From Vigna angularis (Eukaryota; Streptophyta; Magnoliopsida; Fabales; Fabaceae), in NCBI RefSeq assembly GCF_016808095.1, contig NC_068973.1, positions 8,986,501 through 9,050,500 on the forward strand: a stretch of DNA of 64,000 nt. The letters are read 5' to 3'. Position numbers and translations under genes: made by a program. Positions 13,301-23,929 of this stretch are shown here, piece by piece. The notes under the pieces were generated by a model that saw nothing but the letters and a program-made list of their open reading frames with translations, searched no databases and had not been told where the DNA came from. The stretch's first letter is position 1, and the number at the start of each line of letters is the position of its first letter.

Positions 13301-16300
13301 GCATCACATGTTCCTTCAGACGCCTTATCTACAATGGACAACTTCATATAACCATGTTCTTTGCAATCACGGAGAAAACAAAACAGACATGATTAAATAA
13401 AAACCAATTTTAAGTATTCAAAATTAAAATGTGGCACTCCGTAACCAAATGAAGATTTAAAATAAAAAATCACTCAATAAGCAGTAGCTAGTGAGAACTC
13501 AATAAATACTATTGTGAAGCCAAAATACAATTATTTACAAAACAACAATGTTTCCTTGGTATTGTTTGATGTACTTAAAGGATATAAACCTATATGTAAT
13601 AACCAAATCATCAAATTAAAGCAACAATCAAACCTTATCCTCCAAGGTGAGATTGGATAAACAAGACGAAAACAAAATTAGATCCCATTCATCAGAGTCT
13701 AATTTAGCAGTACAAATTTCACAGCCAAACTGCTCTCATAGCTTCGAAATGCCAGGCTGGTCATTTGAAGAGCAGATGTCAAAAAAGAAGAACGCAACGA
13801 ATGTAATTAATGTCAGTAATTAAAATAAAAACAAAAAAAATATTGAAGTACTGATCAGATGATTAATATGGGAGGAGATCCTACCATAACAGTTTGCTTC
13901 AGTAACACATTTAACTCTTCCAAGCGCACACCCTTTGAATAATCCTGCAGCATAATCCCACCATTCTGTCAATTTCATAACAGTGAATTACAACCCAAAA
14001 AGAAATATGAAAGCGAAATATATAAATTCCATCATTTTTTTCCCTAATCATACGTAACTAAAGATTAAAAAGATGAAAATCTTTATGTAAAAGATCAGGT
14101 ATTAAACAAAACCTCCAAGAGGCTAAAACAGAATCTAAGAATTCTATAACCTTTGAATTAGCCCTTTTTTTCTAATAATTTTATAACATTTTCATTCGCC
14201 AACTGCAACCATATTTAAATATATTTTACCAACCAAGTTAAAGGAATAACAAAAGTAATCATCCTGAAATACATCATACAAAAGGTAATGATGATCTTCT
14301 GCTGTAAGAGATAACATCTTAGCAGCAAGAAGATAATTATAATGATATCAAAATATCTAAATACAGATGTTCTCAAAGTACACATTCATAGAGATAAATG
14401 AAATGATTTTATAACAGGATTACCGCAAAATATTTTCCTTGATTGCCTTTGATATATTTTAAATCGCAATAAGTTTTTGCAAATTCGTATTTAGTCTTCC
14501 CCAGCAAACCAGGCCTGTAAATAGAAGCATTTTGCAGAAAATTGCATTCAGAGTCTTTGCAGATAGAAAATTTTAAATACAAAAACATTCAATATGAATA
14601 TACTTGCCATAGCATATTTATCTGGTTATATATGTCGTACGGTCTATGAGCACCTAGGAAGAGAGGCACCATAACATGTAAGAATTATTAATTGTTAAAA
14701 TAATAAAAACAAGAACAGTGGACACAGAACATAAACTTAAATATAGAGTAAAAAGCAAAATATTAAATAAGATTTTTCATTTTCACTCCAACTTGAAAAT
14801 AAATGCAACTGGCTTGCTGTGATTATGCCACAACCTTGACAGAGAAGGTGTCCCTGATAGCAGAATTATACGATTGACTTTTGAAGCCACATCAAGAACA
14901 GCCTGTATCTGTTCAAACAAAAGATAGATGACAAAATATAACTTTCAGACTTTAGCTAAATAGGAGATACAGAGAGAAAAGATAACACTAAATTACAATT
15001 ACAAGGCAGATATTAACAATATGAAAATCTGCCTTCTGAAAGCAGTTCTTCAAAATGAAAATGAAGTTCACATGTTTGATTTCGTACTCTCAGATGTTAA
15101 AATATGGTTATTTGATTACCAAACCCCAATCAGATCTTCTTATCCCACTAATATAAATCTCCTCCCTCAAACCAAATTCATACAGCACTGCTACAAACTA
15201 CAATACATTGTAAATGCAAATTCATAATCCAGGGCAAAAGAGAGATAACAGTGCTAGTAATTGTAGCTACAACAATTATAATGTGATCATCATTTACGGG
15301 AACCAAGAAGCCTCTATCTTAGGAGTACCACAGTAGTAGTTTCCACCAAAACACTCATGCACACAAAGGCAACGGAAAATAGATGTTTTGAACAAAAAAA
15401 TACAGAGGGATTAAATCTTTTTTCCTCATTTAAATTTCTTTTAATGTGGATTAAACATCCTGACAGAGGGAAGATTATTGAAGAAGCCTGGAACAATCCC
15501 TCTACAGTCTCAAGCAATCTTCAGGTGTTTGGTTAGAAAAGTTTAGTTATATTGTTAAAATCTTTGGACTAAAACAATCTTCTGGCGTTTGGTTAGAAAA
15601 GTTTAGTTATACTGTTCAAATCTTTGGACTGAAACGCAATGAAGTAGATCATTTAGTCTTTTACTGTCATACATCTCTTAGAAAATGTGTTAACCTAACT
15701 GAGTATGTTGATGATAGGAACTCGAAAATAGTTAGGCCCAAACCCAAAATATCTAAGGTGTATATTAAACAGAGAATGAATGACAAAGTAGGGGATCAAA
15801 ATGGCATGATAGAGAATGAGAAGAGTCCTTCCATGTAACAAACTGCTGAGCTGGCACGGTAGGAAAGCAGTGATTTTGTTGTATGGGTATAAAGCATGGG
15901 AAGATAGTGGGGGAGAATAGGCTGGAATTGGCTGGGATTTGGGAGAGACTAGGCACTCTCTAATTGTCTAGAGATACTTTCTACTTTGCTTACTGTTATG
16001 TATTTCTTTCCTGATTCAGACACTGATATCATTCTGATACAGTCCTGATTTCATTACTAATACAGAGATTATTCAGTTGTATTGTGCTTTCTTTTTTCTA
16101 GTACCTATCAGTTGATGATATAATTATTACAGGAAATGATGTCACCAAAAACTAGTAGTCTAAAGCAACATTTGAGCAACCACTTTTTTCAAACCAAAGA
16201 TGTTGGGTGTCTCAAATACTTCTTTAGGCATTGAAGTGATTCAATCAAAAGAGGGTCTTTTAATTGCTCAACAGAAATACACGTTTAAAATATGCATTGA

Positions 16301-19300
16301 ATATCTAGAAAGAAACGGGAATGATTGATTATAAATCGATGGATAGTCATGTGGATCCAAAATAGAAATTAATGGCGGAACAAAGTGAGCCCTTCTCAGA
16401 TCCAAAGATATGAAGAAGACTTACGAAAAAAACTTATTTATCTTACTATTACTAGGCCTGACCTACCTTTTGCATTTGGTGTGGTGAGTCAATTTTTGTA
16501 AATTCCTTGCATTGATTATTTGAATGTTGTTTTTCACATTTTCAAATACCTCACATTCTAGGACAAGGTCTACTATATGAAGATAAACAATGAGAAGTTT
16601 AGTGAAATTCAACCAATGAGAATGTAATATGATAAACAAGCAACTCTTCACATTGCTTCCAACCTTGTGTTTCATAAGATGACAAAACACATGAGTGTGA
16701 TTTTGGTAGAGAAAAGTTGTCCAAGGAAATTTGTACTGAGTTTGTTGTCTCCAATGATCAACTTGCAAACATTCTAACAAAATCAATGGGAGCTCCGATT
16801 CAATTTATATTGGACCATATAATCTCTATGCTCCAACTTGAAAGGGGTGTTAGAATAGAATAGTTCATGGTTATCAAACTCTAGAGTTAACTCGTAAACT
16901 CGAGTTTACGTTCTCAGACATGGCTTCCGAGTTAACTCGAAAGTAAACTCGTTTTCTGCATAAACTCGGTAGAATCGACTGTGAAATCGGTAGGATCGTG
17001 TAGAATCGTGAGTTTGGAGCGATTCTGCGAGCTTGAAAGTTATATATTTAATGAAATGCATCAAAATTAATGACAATAATCCAAGTATTTATGTTTTACA
17101 ATATTTATTTTTATGAACCCCATATAACTATAGATTTTATTTATTTAAAGTTATATAATTTTGTAGACTTATTTATATAATTTTTTTTCATCTGAAGTAA
17201 ACTCTTACGAGTTTACGAGTCGAGTTTACTCAACTCTCACGAGTTTATGCAAACTCTCGAATTTGATAACCTTGGAATAGTTTATATTATTTTCTGAACA
17301 AAAAGTTGTTTCTTGTTCTATCTACTCGCAACCTAGCATCCTAGGGGTTTCATTTTTTCTCCTTTCTTAAGCTTATTTTGTAAGCAATCCTTATAAATAT
17401 ATGAACATGAAAAAACAGTGAGATTCAAAAGATATCTTACACTTTTTCTCTTTAAGTAGCTTCTTTTTGGTGTTTTAAATTTTACAAACAAGAAACACAA
17501 TGGAAACATTGCATACCTCTCCTGGTTCTGTTTTCTTCGTACATCGCACTTGATGTGATTCATCAACAATCAAAAGAGCCCATTGAAGTTCAAGCATGTT
17601 CTTTCTTAGACGATGAAGCATGGTATAAGAAATAACCACAACTCTAGGTTTTCTTGTTAAATATATAGGGTTGTCTTGATGGCCAAAAACTGAATTTGAA
17701 GAAACATCTAAATGTCAACAAGCTAGCACAAGAAATTATCAATTTTGTAACAGAATCATGAACAAAAATGGGCATGCAATGAAAAAGGAAATTAATAGGC
17801 AATATTTCAAATTATTAGAAGTCAAATCTATATTAGTGCTCACCAACAGCTTTACTGTAGTATTGAAAATAAATTACCCAGACACCCTTTAACTGAATAT
17901 ACAGCAGACTAAAGTGAATTGCTGGACAGACTCGTCATTCTGATAACTACCAGTTTGTCATGGCTGTCATGTAAGTTATTAATGGAAAGGGCATAATGAG
18001 GCCCTGCGAGAAAAATTATATTTTCCAGATCATATTGTCATTTTATTTTTAATTTAAGCTTATCTTTCCTAATGTTTCACATCATGCTGGCTTTGAAATC
18101 TGTACCAAATTGGATTACTGTTAAACAGTCACAATACAACAAATCAACTTAATGTGTACACAAATGCAAAATTGAATATGTGAATATTCATGTGGATTGC
18201 ACTGACTTTTTGTTGTCTCATTTATAAGAAAATTGTTTTTAAGGTTTCAACAAGCTTTACATTGGTTGTCAAGGGCTTAATACAACTCTCCTCCTTTATT
18301 GGCACTTGGGACTGGCCGTAGAGAAATCCACAAGGAGAAGAGTACAGAGGTGGACAACAAGTCCTTTTATCACAGCCAGAGCTCAGCAAATAGTAACAGA
18401 TCTTATTTGTTGGCCTAGTAGTAGTAGAAGGTTGTACTACTGAGAGAACTAGCATGGTGAAAAGATAGAAAATAGGGACCAGCTCTCTACTGAAAATGGT
18501 ACATATAGTGTACAACTCACTTCTGCTACAAGTATCAGTGGAATGTTAGTATCAGGAAAACATAACTGCAGAGAAAATAGCAGCAGAATTGTAAAATAAA
18601 TACAGATTATCCAAAGCCATTGAGAGCCATGGCCTATTCCTGCAATTCCATTTACTCAGATCTTTCCTGCTTCTTCTCTCTCTTTCTTTCCCCTCCTCCC
18701 GGTTTCTCCCCTCTTCAAACCAACTGAATAGTCCTATGTGCATTCCCATTACCATGCTTCATGCCATGTATACAGTTAGTTGTACTTTTACTCATTGCTT
18801 TCAGTGATCACAGTAAATGCACTGATCACATGAGGAACTAATCCCCCTTCCCTCTCCCTTTCTTTCTGCAATAAGCTTGGTTAATTGGCGACTTACTAAT
18901 GCAAACCCATGCTTCATTTATGTTTCAGAAAATCGTAGCCTTAAATGCACCAAGCAATCACACCAAGTTGTAAAGCGCTGAACAGTTGGACTTACTTCCA
19001 TGACCACATAACACCAAACGTTCTTCTAAAAACCTATGTTCATTATTCCTGAATCTAATCATGAAATCAGCTTAGCTCCAAATCTTCTAAGTAGTTAATG
19101 TGGCACGTGCCAACACCAAAAAACACCCTACTAGATTATCAACTCATCATCGTCTGCGCATAACTACAAACCACTCTTAACTAACCACGTAATCAACAAA
19201 ACACCCATCCACACAAAGTTATCTCCACAGTAGAGTTCTCAAACCATATATTTATAAAGCATGGCTGATTCATTTAACCAATCTTTCCATCTAGTCCAGG

Positions 19301-20561
19301 CACCATATCCAAAACCATCTTTTTCTTTTACTGTTCAAATATCCCAATACCAAACCATCTTCAGTAGAATCATCTATGCATCCAAAGAATTCCATTAACA
19401 TAATCTCAAACACGTGAACTGTACTGTCATCGCAAGCACTCTACATTTTTTTCAAGAACAACACGCTCACGGTTTCAAGTGTCAATTGAGACCAACCCCA
19501 ATATTGGTCATTAACAAATACCACAACCTTTCTTAAAAAGCAAAACATTACCGAGATGTATATCAGCCGGCAAACAGATAGGAAGCCAGCGCTCCAATTC
19601 CTCCGCCCACGTGAACCGCAACACAGCAGGACAAACCACGAGTATGGAACCTTCATCCAGAAAACACCCCGCAATAGCAATAGCCTAATACAAAACAAAA
19701 AAAAAAAACCATCATCCAAACAATCACGTCAGAAATTTATAATCACATTTACACAATCCAGCCAAATACAAATCATCACAACAATGAACGTTACCTGGAG
19801 TGTTTTCCCGAGGCCCATATCATCGGCAATGAGACACCGAGCGCCTCTTCTCAACGCGAACCGCAGTCCGTCATGCTGGAAAGGGAGCAACACGTCCAGG
19901 AGAGTCCTTGGGAGTTTCGCGATCAGGCGCTCTACCTCCTCGTCGGCCAAGTGCTCCGGCCGCACCGGCGTCCACCGCCCAGCAGCTACCGAAAGCGAGA
20001 GACGCTCCACCACGTTGAACGTCGCCCAGGGGATCTCCTCCACCTGAAGCGCCTCCACCTCCACCTTCAACTGTCTGACCACAGCGTGGTACTCAGTGAG
20101 CTTGAACACGCATACCTCCACCCCTCCGGTGGTCTGCGTGAAGTGCGAAAGCATCACCTGAGAAACGAAAAACGAAATTAGGGTAAATAAAAAAATAGAA
20201 GAGTGGTGTGTGATGGCTAAAAATGAGAGTGAGAGAAGTGAAGTACATGTGAGAGAATGGAGTTTAGAGTGGAGAGGCAATGCTGGTGACCGGGGAAGGG
20301 GAATGGAGGAAGCTGAATGGGTGTGATGGAGAAGGAATCGGCGGAGCATATTTCGAGTCTGGCGAGGAACTTCGGGGGTTGAGGTTTAGGGAACTTTTGG
20401 CACTTGAAAAGATGCCATGGGTTGGGGTTCGTAGTCTTTTCTCCTTCACCATGAGATTGTTCTTCTCGTTGCGCTCTGGATTCTAAGAACGCTTTGCGTT
20501 TTGCGATCGCCGCTGCACGGTTCGCTTCAACTTGCCGTTGTTGTTCTTCGGTGAGCTCCAT
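1387..20561 (-). CDS. ZRANB3: ZRANB3-type SNF2 ATPase/annealing helicase (5' 18 exons; 3' end outside window)
   Basis: Exons read on the minus strand are 20561-20247, 20157-19795, 19684-19552, 17689-17517, 14908-14835, 14643-14608, 14514-14424, 13944-13885, 13328-13148, 12570-12425, 11631-11530, 10998-10888, 7922-7857, 7754-7656, 7008-6805, 6683-6564, 6478-6374 and 1713-1387. All phases agree and give 902 codons without a stop. Visible motifs are Walker A DMGLGKT (218-224), DESH box (313-316), LLSGTP, IIFAHHHKVLDG, AAGFGLDFS and the arginine-finger block EDRAHRRGQT. Exon 18 carries a TGRIHLYT block and an EEWKNL segment typical of ZRANB3 and of the plant SNF2-HNH proteins, rather than SMARCAL1. 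The family acts in the nucleus, remodelling stalled forks and annealing RPA-coated strands. The zinc-finger/HNH part was not found at 1-1386, so the gene runs off the left edge. Exon 17 could start 6 nt earlier (6484). Exon edges were placed by eye from splice signals. Confidence 0.93.
1714..3326. other. Intron 17 right of exon 18: no gene
   Basis: This is intron sequence of the minus-strand ZRANB3-like gene. Short ORFs here (for example 1792-2064 and 2205-2390 on the plus strand) show no family resemblance and no supporting structure. No element ends were recognised before the hAT-like terminus at 3327. Confidence 0.6.
3678..3840 (-). repeat. LTR (3' LTR in element orientation)
   Basis: It is nearly identical to 5155-5317 and bounded by TGTTGAATAT and ATATCTAACA. 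It carries a TATA-like AATATATTATATC on the minus strand. Confidence 0.9.
5143..5154 (-). other. Retrotransposon primer-binding site (tRNA-iMet)
   Basis: The minus strand reads TGGTATCAGAGC directly after the 5' LTR. It is complementary to the 3' end of plant initiator tRNA-Met, the usual copia primer, and fixes the element's orientation. Confidence 0.9.
5155..5317 (-). repeat. LTR (5' LTR in element orientation)
   Basis: It is paired with 3678-3840 and directly adjacent to the primer-binding site. Confidence 0.9.
5662..5847 (-). mobile_element. Solo LTR of the same small copia-like family
   Basis: The segment runs from GGTTGAATATAGTG to ATCTAACA, is clearly similar to the 163-bp LTRs nearby and is flanked by a perfect TCTAC duplication (5657-5661, 5848-5852). 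The first base of the terminal TG is mutated to G. It lies in intron 17 of the ZRANB3-like gene. Confidence 0.85.
8335..10760 (+). pseudogene. Decayed copia retrotransposon, pol remnant with LTR traces
   Basis: Plus-strand translation with several frameshifts and stops gives copia RT pieces: KVYRLHMFLYDLKHEP at 8720-8770, then GNDIVIKGS near 8885-8910. Past an interruption (9092-9720) come an NSPC..HWDAIVQILRN block (9845-9900), an RNase H-like stretch (SLNNKKKNT, YELIWL, about 9960-10135) and the C-terminal HERTR...DITTTFVN block (10415-10495). The flanks 8335-8470 and 10608-10745 resemble each other and look like eroded LTRs, so gag to integrase is deleted. It lies antisense inside intron 12 of the ZRANB3-like gene and cannot make a protein. 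Confidence 0.8.
9092..9720. mobile_element. hAT-like non-autonomous repeat (copy B) nested in copia remnant
   Basis: It begins CAGTGTTATCGATATTGG, matching the left end of the repeat at 3327. It interrupts the copia reading between the end of one RT block (about 9080) and the next (about 9725). Its right part shares the GC-rich 'GTTCCGCATTCACCAGCC...' type sequence with 5355-5430. The right terminus is not clear, so the end coordinate is approximate. Confidence 0.45.
11915..12067 (+). mobile_element. Solo LTR of the small copia-like family, opposite orientation
   Basis: TGTTAGATGT...ATTCAACA is the reverse-orientation counterpart of the LTRs at 3678-5317 and is flanked by perfect AAGTT duplications (11910-11914, 12068-12072). 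Length is 153 bp. It sits in intron 10 of the ZRANB3-like gene, 358 bp from exon 10. Confidence 0.9.
14606..14607 (-). other. Non-canonical GC splice donor of the ZRANB3-like gene (intron 6)
   Basis: Exon 6 (14643-14608) must end with two bases of a Trp codon to stay in frame with exon 7, which starts with G then CCT. The bases after it read GCAAGT, the strong consensus of GC-AG introns. The nearby GT (two bases further inside the exon reading) gives a frame with an early stop in exon 7. The GC donor restores the conserved INMLWPGLLGK segment. Confidence 0.85.
15514..15633. repeat. Tandem duplication, 60-bp unit x2
   Basis: The unit with GTTTGGTTAGAAAAGTTTAG is repeated once with exactly 60-bp spacing and a few mismatches. 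It lies in intron 4 of the ZRANB3-like gene; no function is suggested. Confidence 0.85.
16105..16860 (+). pseudogene. Decayed copia pol remnant with 3' purine tract and LTR start
   Basis: Broken plus-strand frames give an RT active-site trace (VDDIIITGND near 16112-16140), then KDVGCLKYF (16195-16225) and LTITRPDLPFAFGVVSQF (16440-16495). A purine tract (TTGAAAGGGG) precedes TGTTAGAATAG at about 16848, which looks like the start of a 3' LTR. That LTR is split by the hAT MITE at 16866-17274 and continues from 17275. Several frameshifts and stops are present. Confidence 0.75.
16866..17274. mobile_element. hAT-superfamily MITE, 409 bp
   Basis: The ends CATGGTTATCAAACTC and (minus strand) CAAGGTTATCAAATTC form terminal inverted repeats matching at nearly every position. 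A perfect 8-bp target duplication GAATAGTT flanks it (16858-16865 and 17275-17282), diagnostic of hAT insertion. Subterminal regions are dense in AAACTCG/CGAGTTTA motifs in both orientations. There is no coding capacity. It is inserted in a copia LTR within intron 4 of the ZRANB3-like gene. Confidence 0.92.
17690..19551. other. Intron 3 of the ZRANB3-like gene: no gene seen
   Basis: This 1.86-kb intron has short ORFs only (for example 18222-18515 and 18552-18755 on the minus strand) without recognisable domains. The stretch 18280-18780 is richer in C/T and may be an old repeat, but no element ends were found. Confidence 0.55.
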
Positions 20562-20648
20562 TTGCAGCAGAATGAATGAAGTTTGATGTGATTTGATTTG
20601 ATTTCATTTGAATTGAACCGAGGAGTGCAGTTTTCAGTTTTGAACTAA

Positions 20649-20656
20649 GCACGTGC
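20649..20656 (-). promoter_or_regulatory. G-box-like palindrome upstream of the ZRANB3-like gene
   Basis: GCACGTGC lies about 90 bp upstream of the start codon at 20561, in a short GC-richer stretch (about 20640-20690) that drops straight into AT-rich intergenic DNA. This pattern fits a proximal promoter. G-boxes bind bZIP and bHLH factors; use here is inference. No clear TATA box was seen. Confidence 0.4.
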
Positions 20657-20661
20657 CACTC

Positions 20662-23650
20662 TGGCGCGTACATTCACGCCCTGCTGGAATTGGGAGAAAT
20701 GTTTCCTTCGGGCATTTAAATTTTGAATTGAAGTATGTTACCAAGGGAACTGTAATCTTCATACTCATATCATTTCATATATTATTTAATTTAATTAAAC
20801 GTATTATTGTCTTATTCTAAATTGTATTCTAAAATTCTATTTATGTTTACATATATTTATTATATAATTAAATGCATTATTAATCTATTCTAAATTTTTA
20901 TTTACATTTTTTATTATTATTATTATTTGAATATAATATTTTATCACTAAAAAGAGTTGTTGAAAGAAAATTAATCTCAACAACTTAATTTCCTTCCAAT
21001 AATATATATTTTGGGTATACAAAATATAATATTGTTGTATTTATTTGTGAAGTCGACACATTTGTTGTTAATAAGATTTCTTTGTATATTTATTCCGTTA
21101 TAAGTGTCTAGTAAGTGTTTCTTTAATTTCTTTTTCTTACTATCTTTGAATTTTCAACTTCTCTTATTTTTTGTGAAAAAATTCTTTTTATTATTGCAAC
21201 TTGTGTTTATGTAGCTTAAGTCATTGTTGTTATCGTAGTTTATATAATTGTTAATAGAAAAATAGGAATTAAGAATTACATTGGTAATTCGAAAATATCC
21301 TACAAAAGTTGTGGAAATTTGCATGGAACTAACTCAAATTGTTAAATGTAGAACCAAGATCCAAGATTTAAGGAAAGTTTTTATATTACAATTTATAAAA
21401 GAATATTAGATAAAGATTATAGTTATAATTATCTAACAAAATTTATTTATATTATTTTCACTTTGAATCCACTTGTGACGTTTAATCTTGAATTTATCTT
21501 CTTTGTTTCACTTATAACATTTTTAAATTGTAATAACATTATTCTTTCAATAAAATATTATTATTAAATTATTTCAATAATTTCTATTTATACTTTAAAA
21601 AGAAGACATTATAATATAGAATCTTATCTTAAATGTTCTCTCACTCACGTATCTTAATGAAGATTTTCTCTGACAAATCCAAATGTTTAGACAAATGAAG
21701 ATTTGTCTAATGTCATATATCTAACAAATTTTATAAAATAATGATTAAATATATTTTAAATTTTTTTAATTTTAGAAAAATTATAACCAGTGACTTTGAA
21801 TCAATTTAATCTTATAAAGATTTAAATTTTTTAAATAAATTTTATTAAATTTATTTTATGTTTTTTTTCGATAACATTTTCACTTGTTAATTAAATACAT
21901 GTTTGAAATATTAAATAAATATAATAAAATGTAATAAATTTAGTTAAAATGATTGATATTTTTAAAATTGTAAAAAATAATTATTTTCAATTTTCACTGA
22001 AAACATATTTAATCCATAAAATAAACTAAATTCAAATTTTTAGTATGAGAATGTTCTAGGAGAACTTTAGGATTTAAAGAAATAACACTTTTATGAGAGA
22101 AACTTGTATGAAATACGTAAAAGTGATTATCTCATAAGTGGAAATATCCAAACATGGAAATATATAAAAAAAAAAGACTTATTTTGACTCATCAAATGAA
22201 ATTATAAATTACACTTTAACCTTTCTTAGTTAAACCAAATTACTATAGACTTTCATTAGACTACACAGAATCTTGCATCCAATAAAGATAAATTATATAT
22301 AATTATATTAATTGTATTTTATAAGATAGATTTAATACCACTTTGATGAATGTATGGATAAAGAATTAAGAAGAACGTTTCATACTAGAATCAGAATTTT
22401 ACATCTTTTTATTGAGTCTTTGTTATGTTTTTGTATTTATTTTCAATACTTTGTTAATTACATACTTTGTTAAGAAGGAGGTTTAATGCTATAATATGAA
22501 TTTTATCAGGTCTTTATCGGTGTCAATGAATATTTTTTAGTTGGCAACTTTTTTATGAATATTAGTTTTGTTAGTTAGCTAGCTAATTAGGTGGCCTAGT
22601 ATGATTCTTGGTTCATATATAAATAGGTTTAGTGTAGTTTAATAAAACTAAATAGAGGAATGATTTAGATATTCATCTTGTCTTCCTGTGATAGAAATAA
22701 AAATTCAAGAAAGTTTCTCAACAATAATTTAACCAACATATAAGTGTGAAGGTTAACTAAGTTTAATTAGATGAATTTTTAATGTTCAAGTGGGCTCAAA
22801 GTATGAATTTAATTAAAGAAGTTAAATAAGTGTAAAAATTTTGATCTAAGAGTTTTTAGTATTTTTTTTTGTTATAATTTTTTTCATTATTTTTGTCCTT
22901 TAATGTAAGACAATTTGTATTTTGTAATACGATCCTATCAAAGAAAGATTGTGAATGTTTATAAATTTAAATTCGTTTTGTAAATTATATAAGATAAAAT
23001 AGATAATATCAAAAGATATATGAGAAAGAATAAGAATAAGATAAAGATTAATGATGTCACAATCTAACGTATTAACAAATCAAAGAAGATTCGTCACAAA
23101 GAATTCAATCTTTAAAAGAGTGTGTGTTTTATAAAAAAAAACTAAGAGAATTCTCTCTTAAACGAAAACTAATGTCATATATGACCAATCAAGATGTTTA
23201 CATATGTCTTTGAGAAATGTATAAATAGACTTAAACACCTAAGAACTCTAAAGAAGGCCAAACGCATCAGCTCGTAAAATACTCAAAAATAAGAAAACAA
23301 ACTCAAACTCATTACCCAATGAATGGGCTCCCCCAATGAATTTCTCAAAGTGTAATAATCATAACTAAATGTTCGCCCAACAAAATATGCTTGCCCATTG
23401 AGGAAAAGTAAATGTAGTTTTCTGCATCTAAAGAGTCTAAAGACTGATAGGTTTGTTTCTTAATTTTTATACAGTCACACAAGGCATTCATTTGTGTTTT
23501 ACAATTATAAATTTTAGGTGGTGTGACGAGAAAAAATTATAGCATCCCAACAAAGAAAAAAGATTAATGACGCACCACACATACTCTCGAATGTTGTTAT
23601 GCATTATTGGAGAGACGAGTGAGACGTATTATGCAGAGGCTTTAGGACTT
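20662..23650. other. AT-rich intergenic DNA
   Basis: No coding frame or conserved domain is apparent. TATA-like LTR-type sequence occurs at 22610-22740 (CATATATAAATAGG followed by ...TCTCAACA) and at 23215-23235, suggesting fragments of retrotransposon LTRs, but no paired ends or target duplications were found. Confidence 0.5.
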
Positions 23651-23659
23651 GAGTCCCTC

Positions 23660-23926
23660 ATAAGTGTGAAAAAGAGTTATTTTTACACTTATAAATGATC
23701 TCAATCTTATAATTATTCATGTTATTACTCAGTGAAAAATTGTAATAGGAAGTAGATTATTATGTAAAATATTGTACAGGAAAGTGTGTATTATTTTGAG
23801 TCTCAGCCAATTCTCGTTAAGCGCAAGCCAAAAGTTCCTATTACAACTTTTCACTGAGTAATAACATGAATAATTATAAGATTGAGATAATTTATAAGTG
23901 TAAAAACAACTCTTTTTCACACTTAT
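23660..23926. repeat. Long inverted repeat (about 92-bp arms, 83-bp loop)
   Basis: Arms 23660-23751 and 23835-23926 are reverse complements with only a few mismatches (for example ATAAGTGTGAAAAAGAGTT against AACTCTTTTTCACACTTAT). The transcript would fold into a long hairpin. Flanks (CTCCCCCAAACTTGAA at 23930) look retrotransposon-derived. It may be a fold-back element or a partial inverted duplication. Confidence 0.85.
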
Positions 23927-23929
23927 CAA

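Noticed and set aside
19556..20047. 163-codon plus-strand frame
   Set aside because: Lies opposite exons 2 and 3 of the ZRANB3-like gene, whose minus-strand reading has clear helicase motifs.
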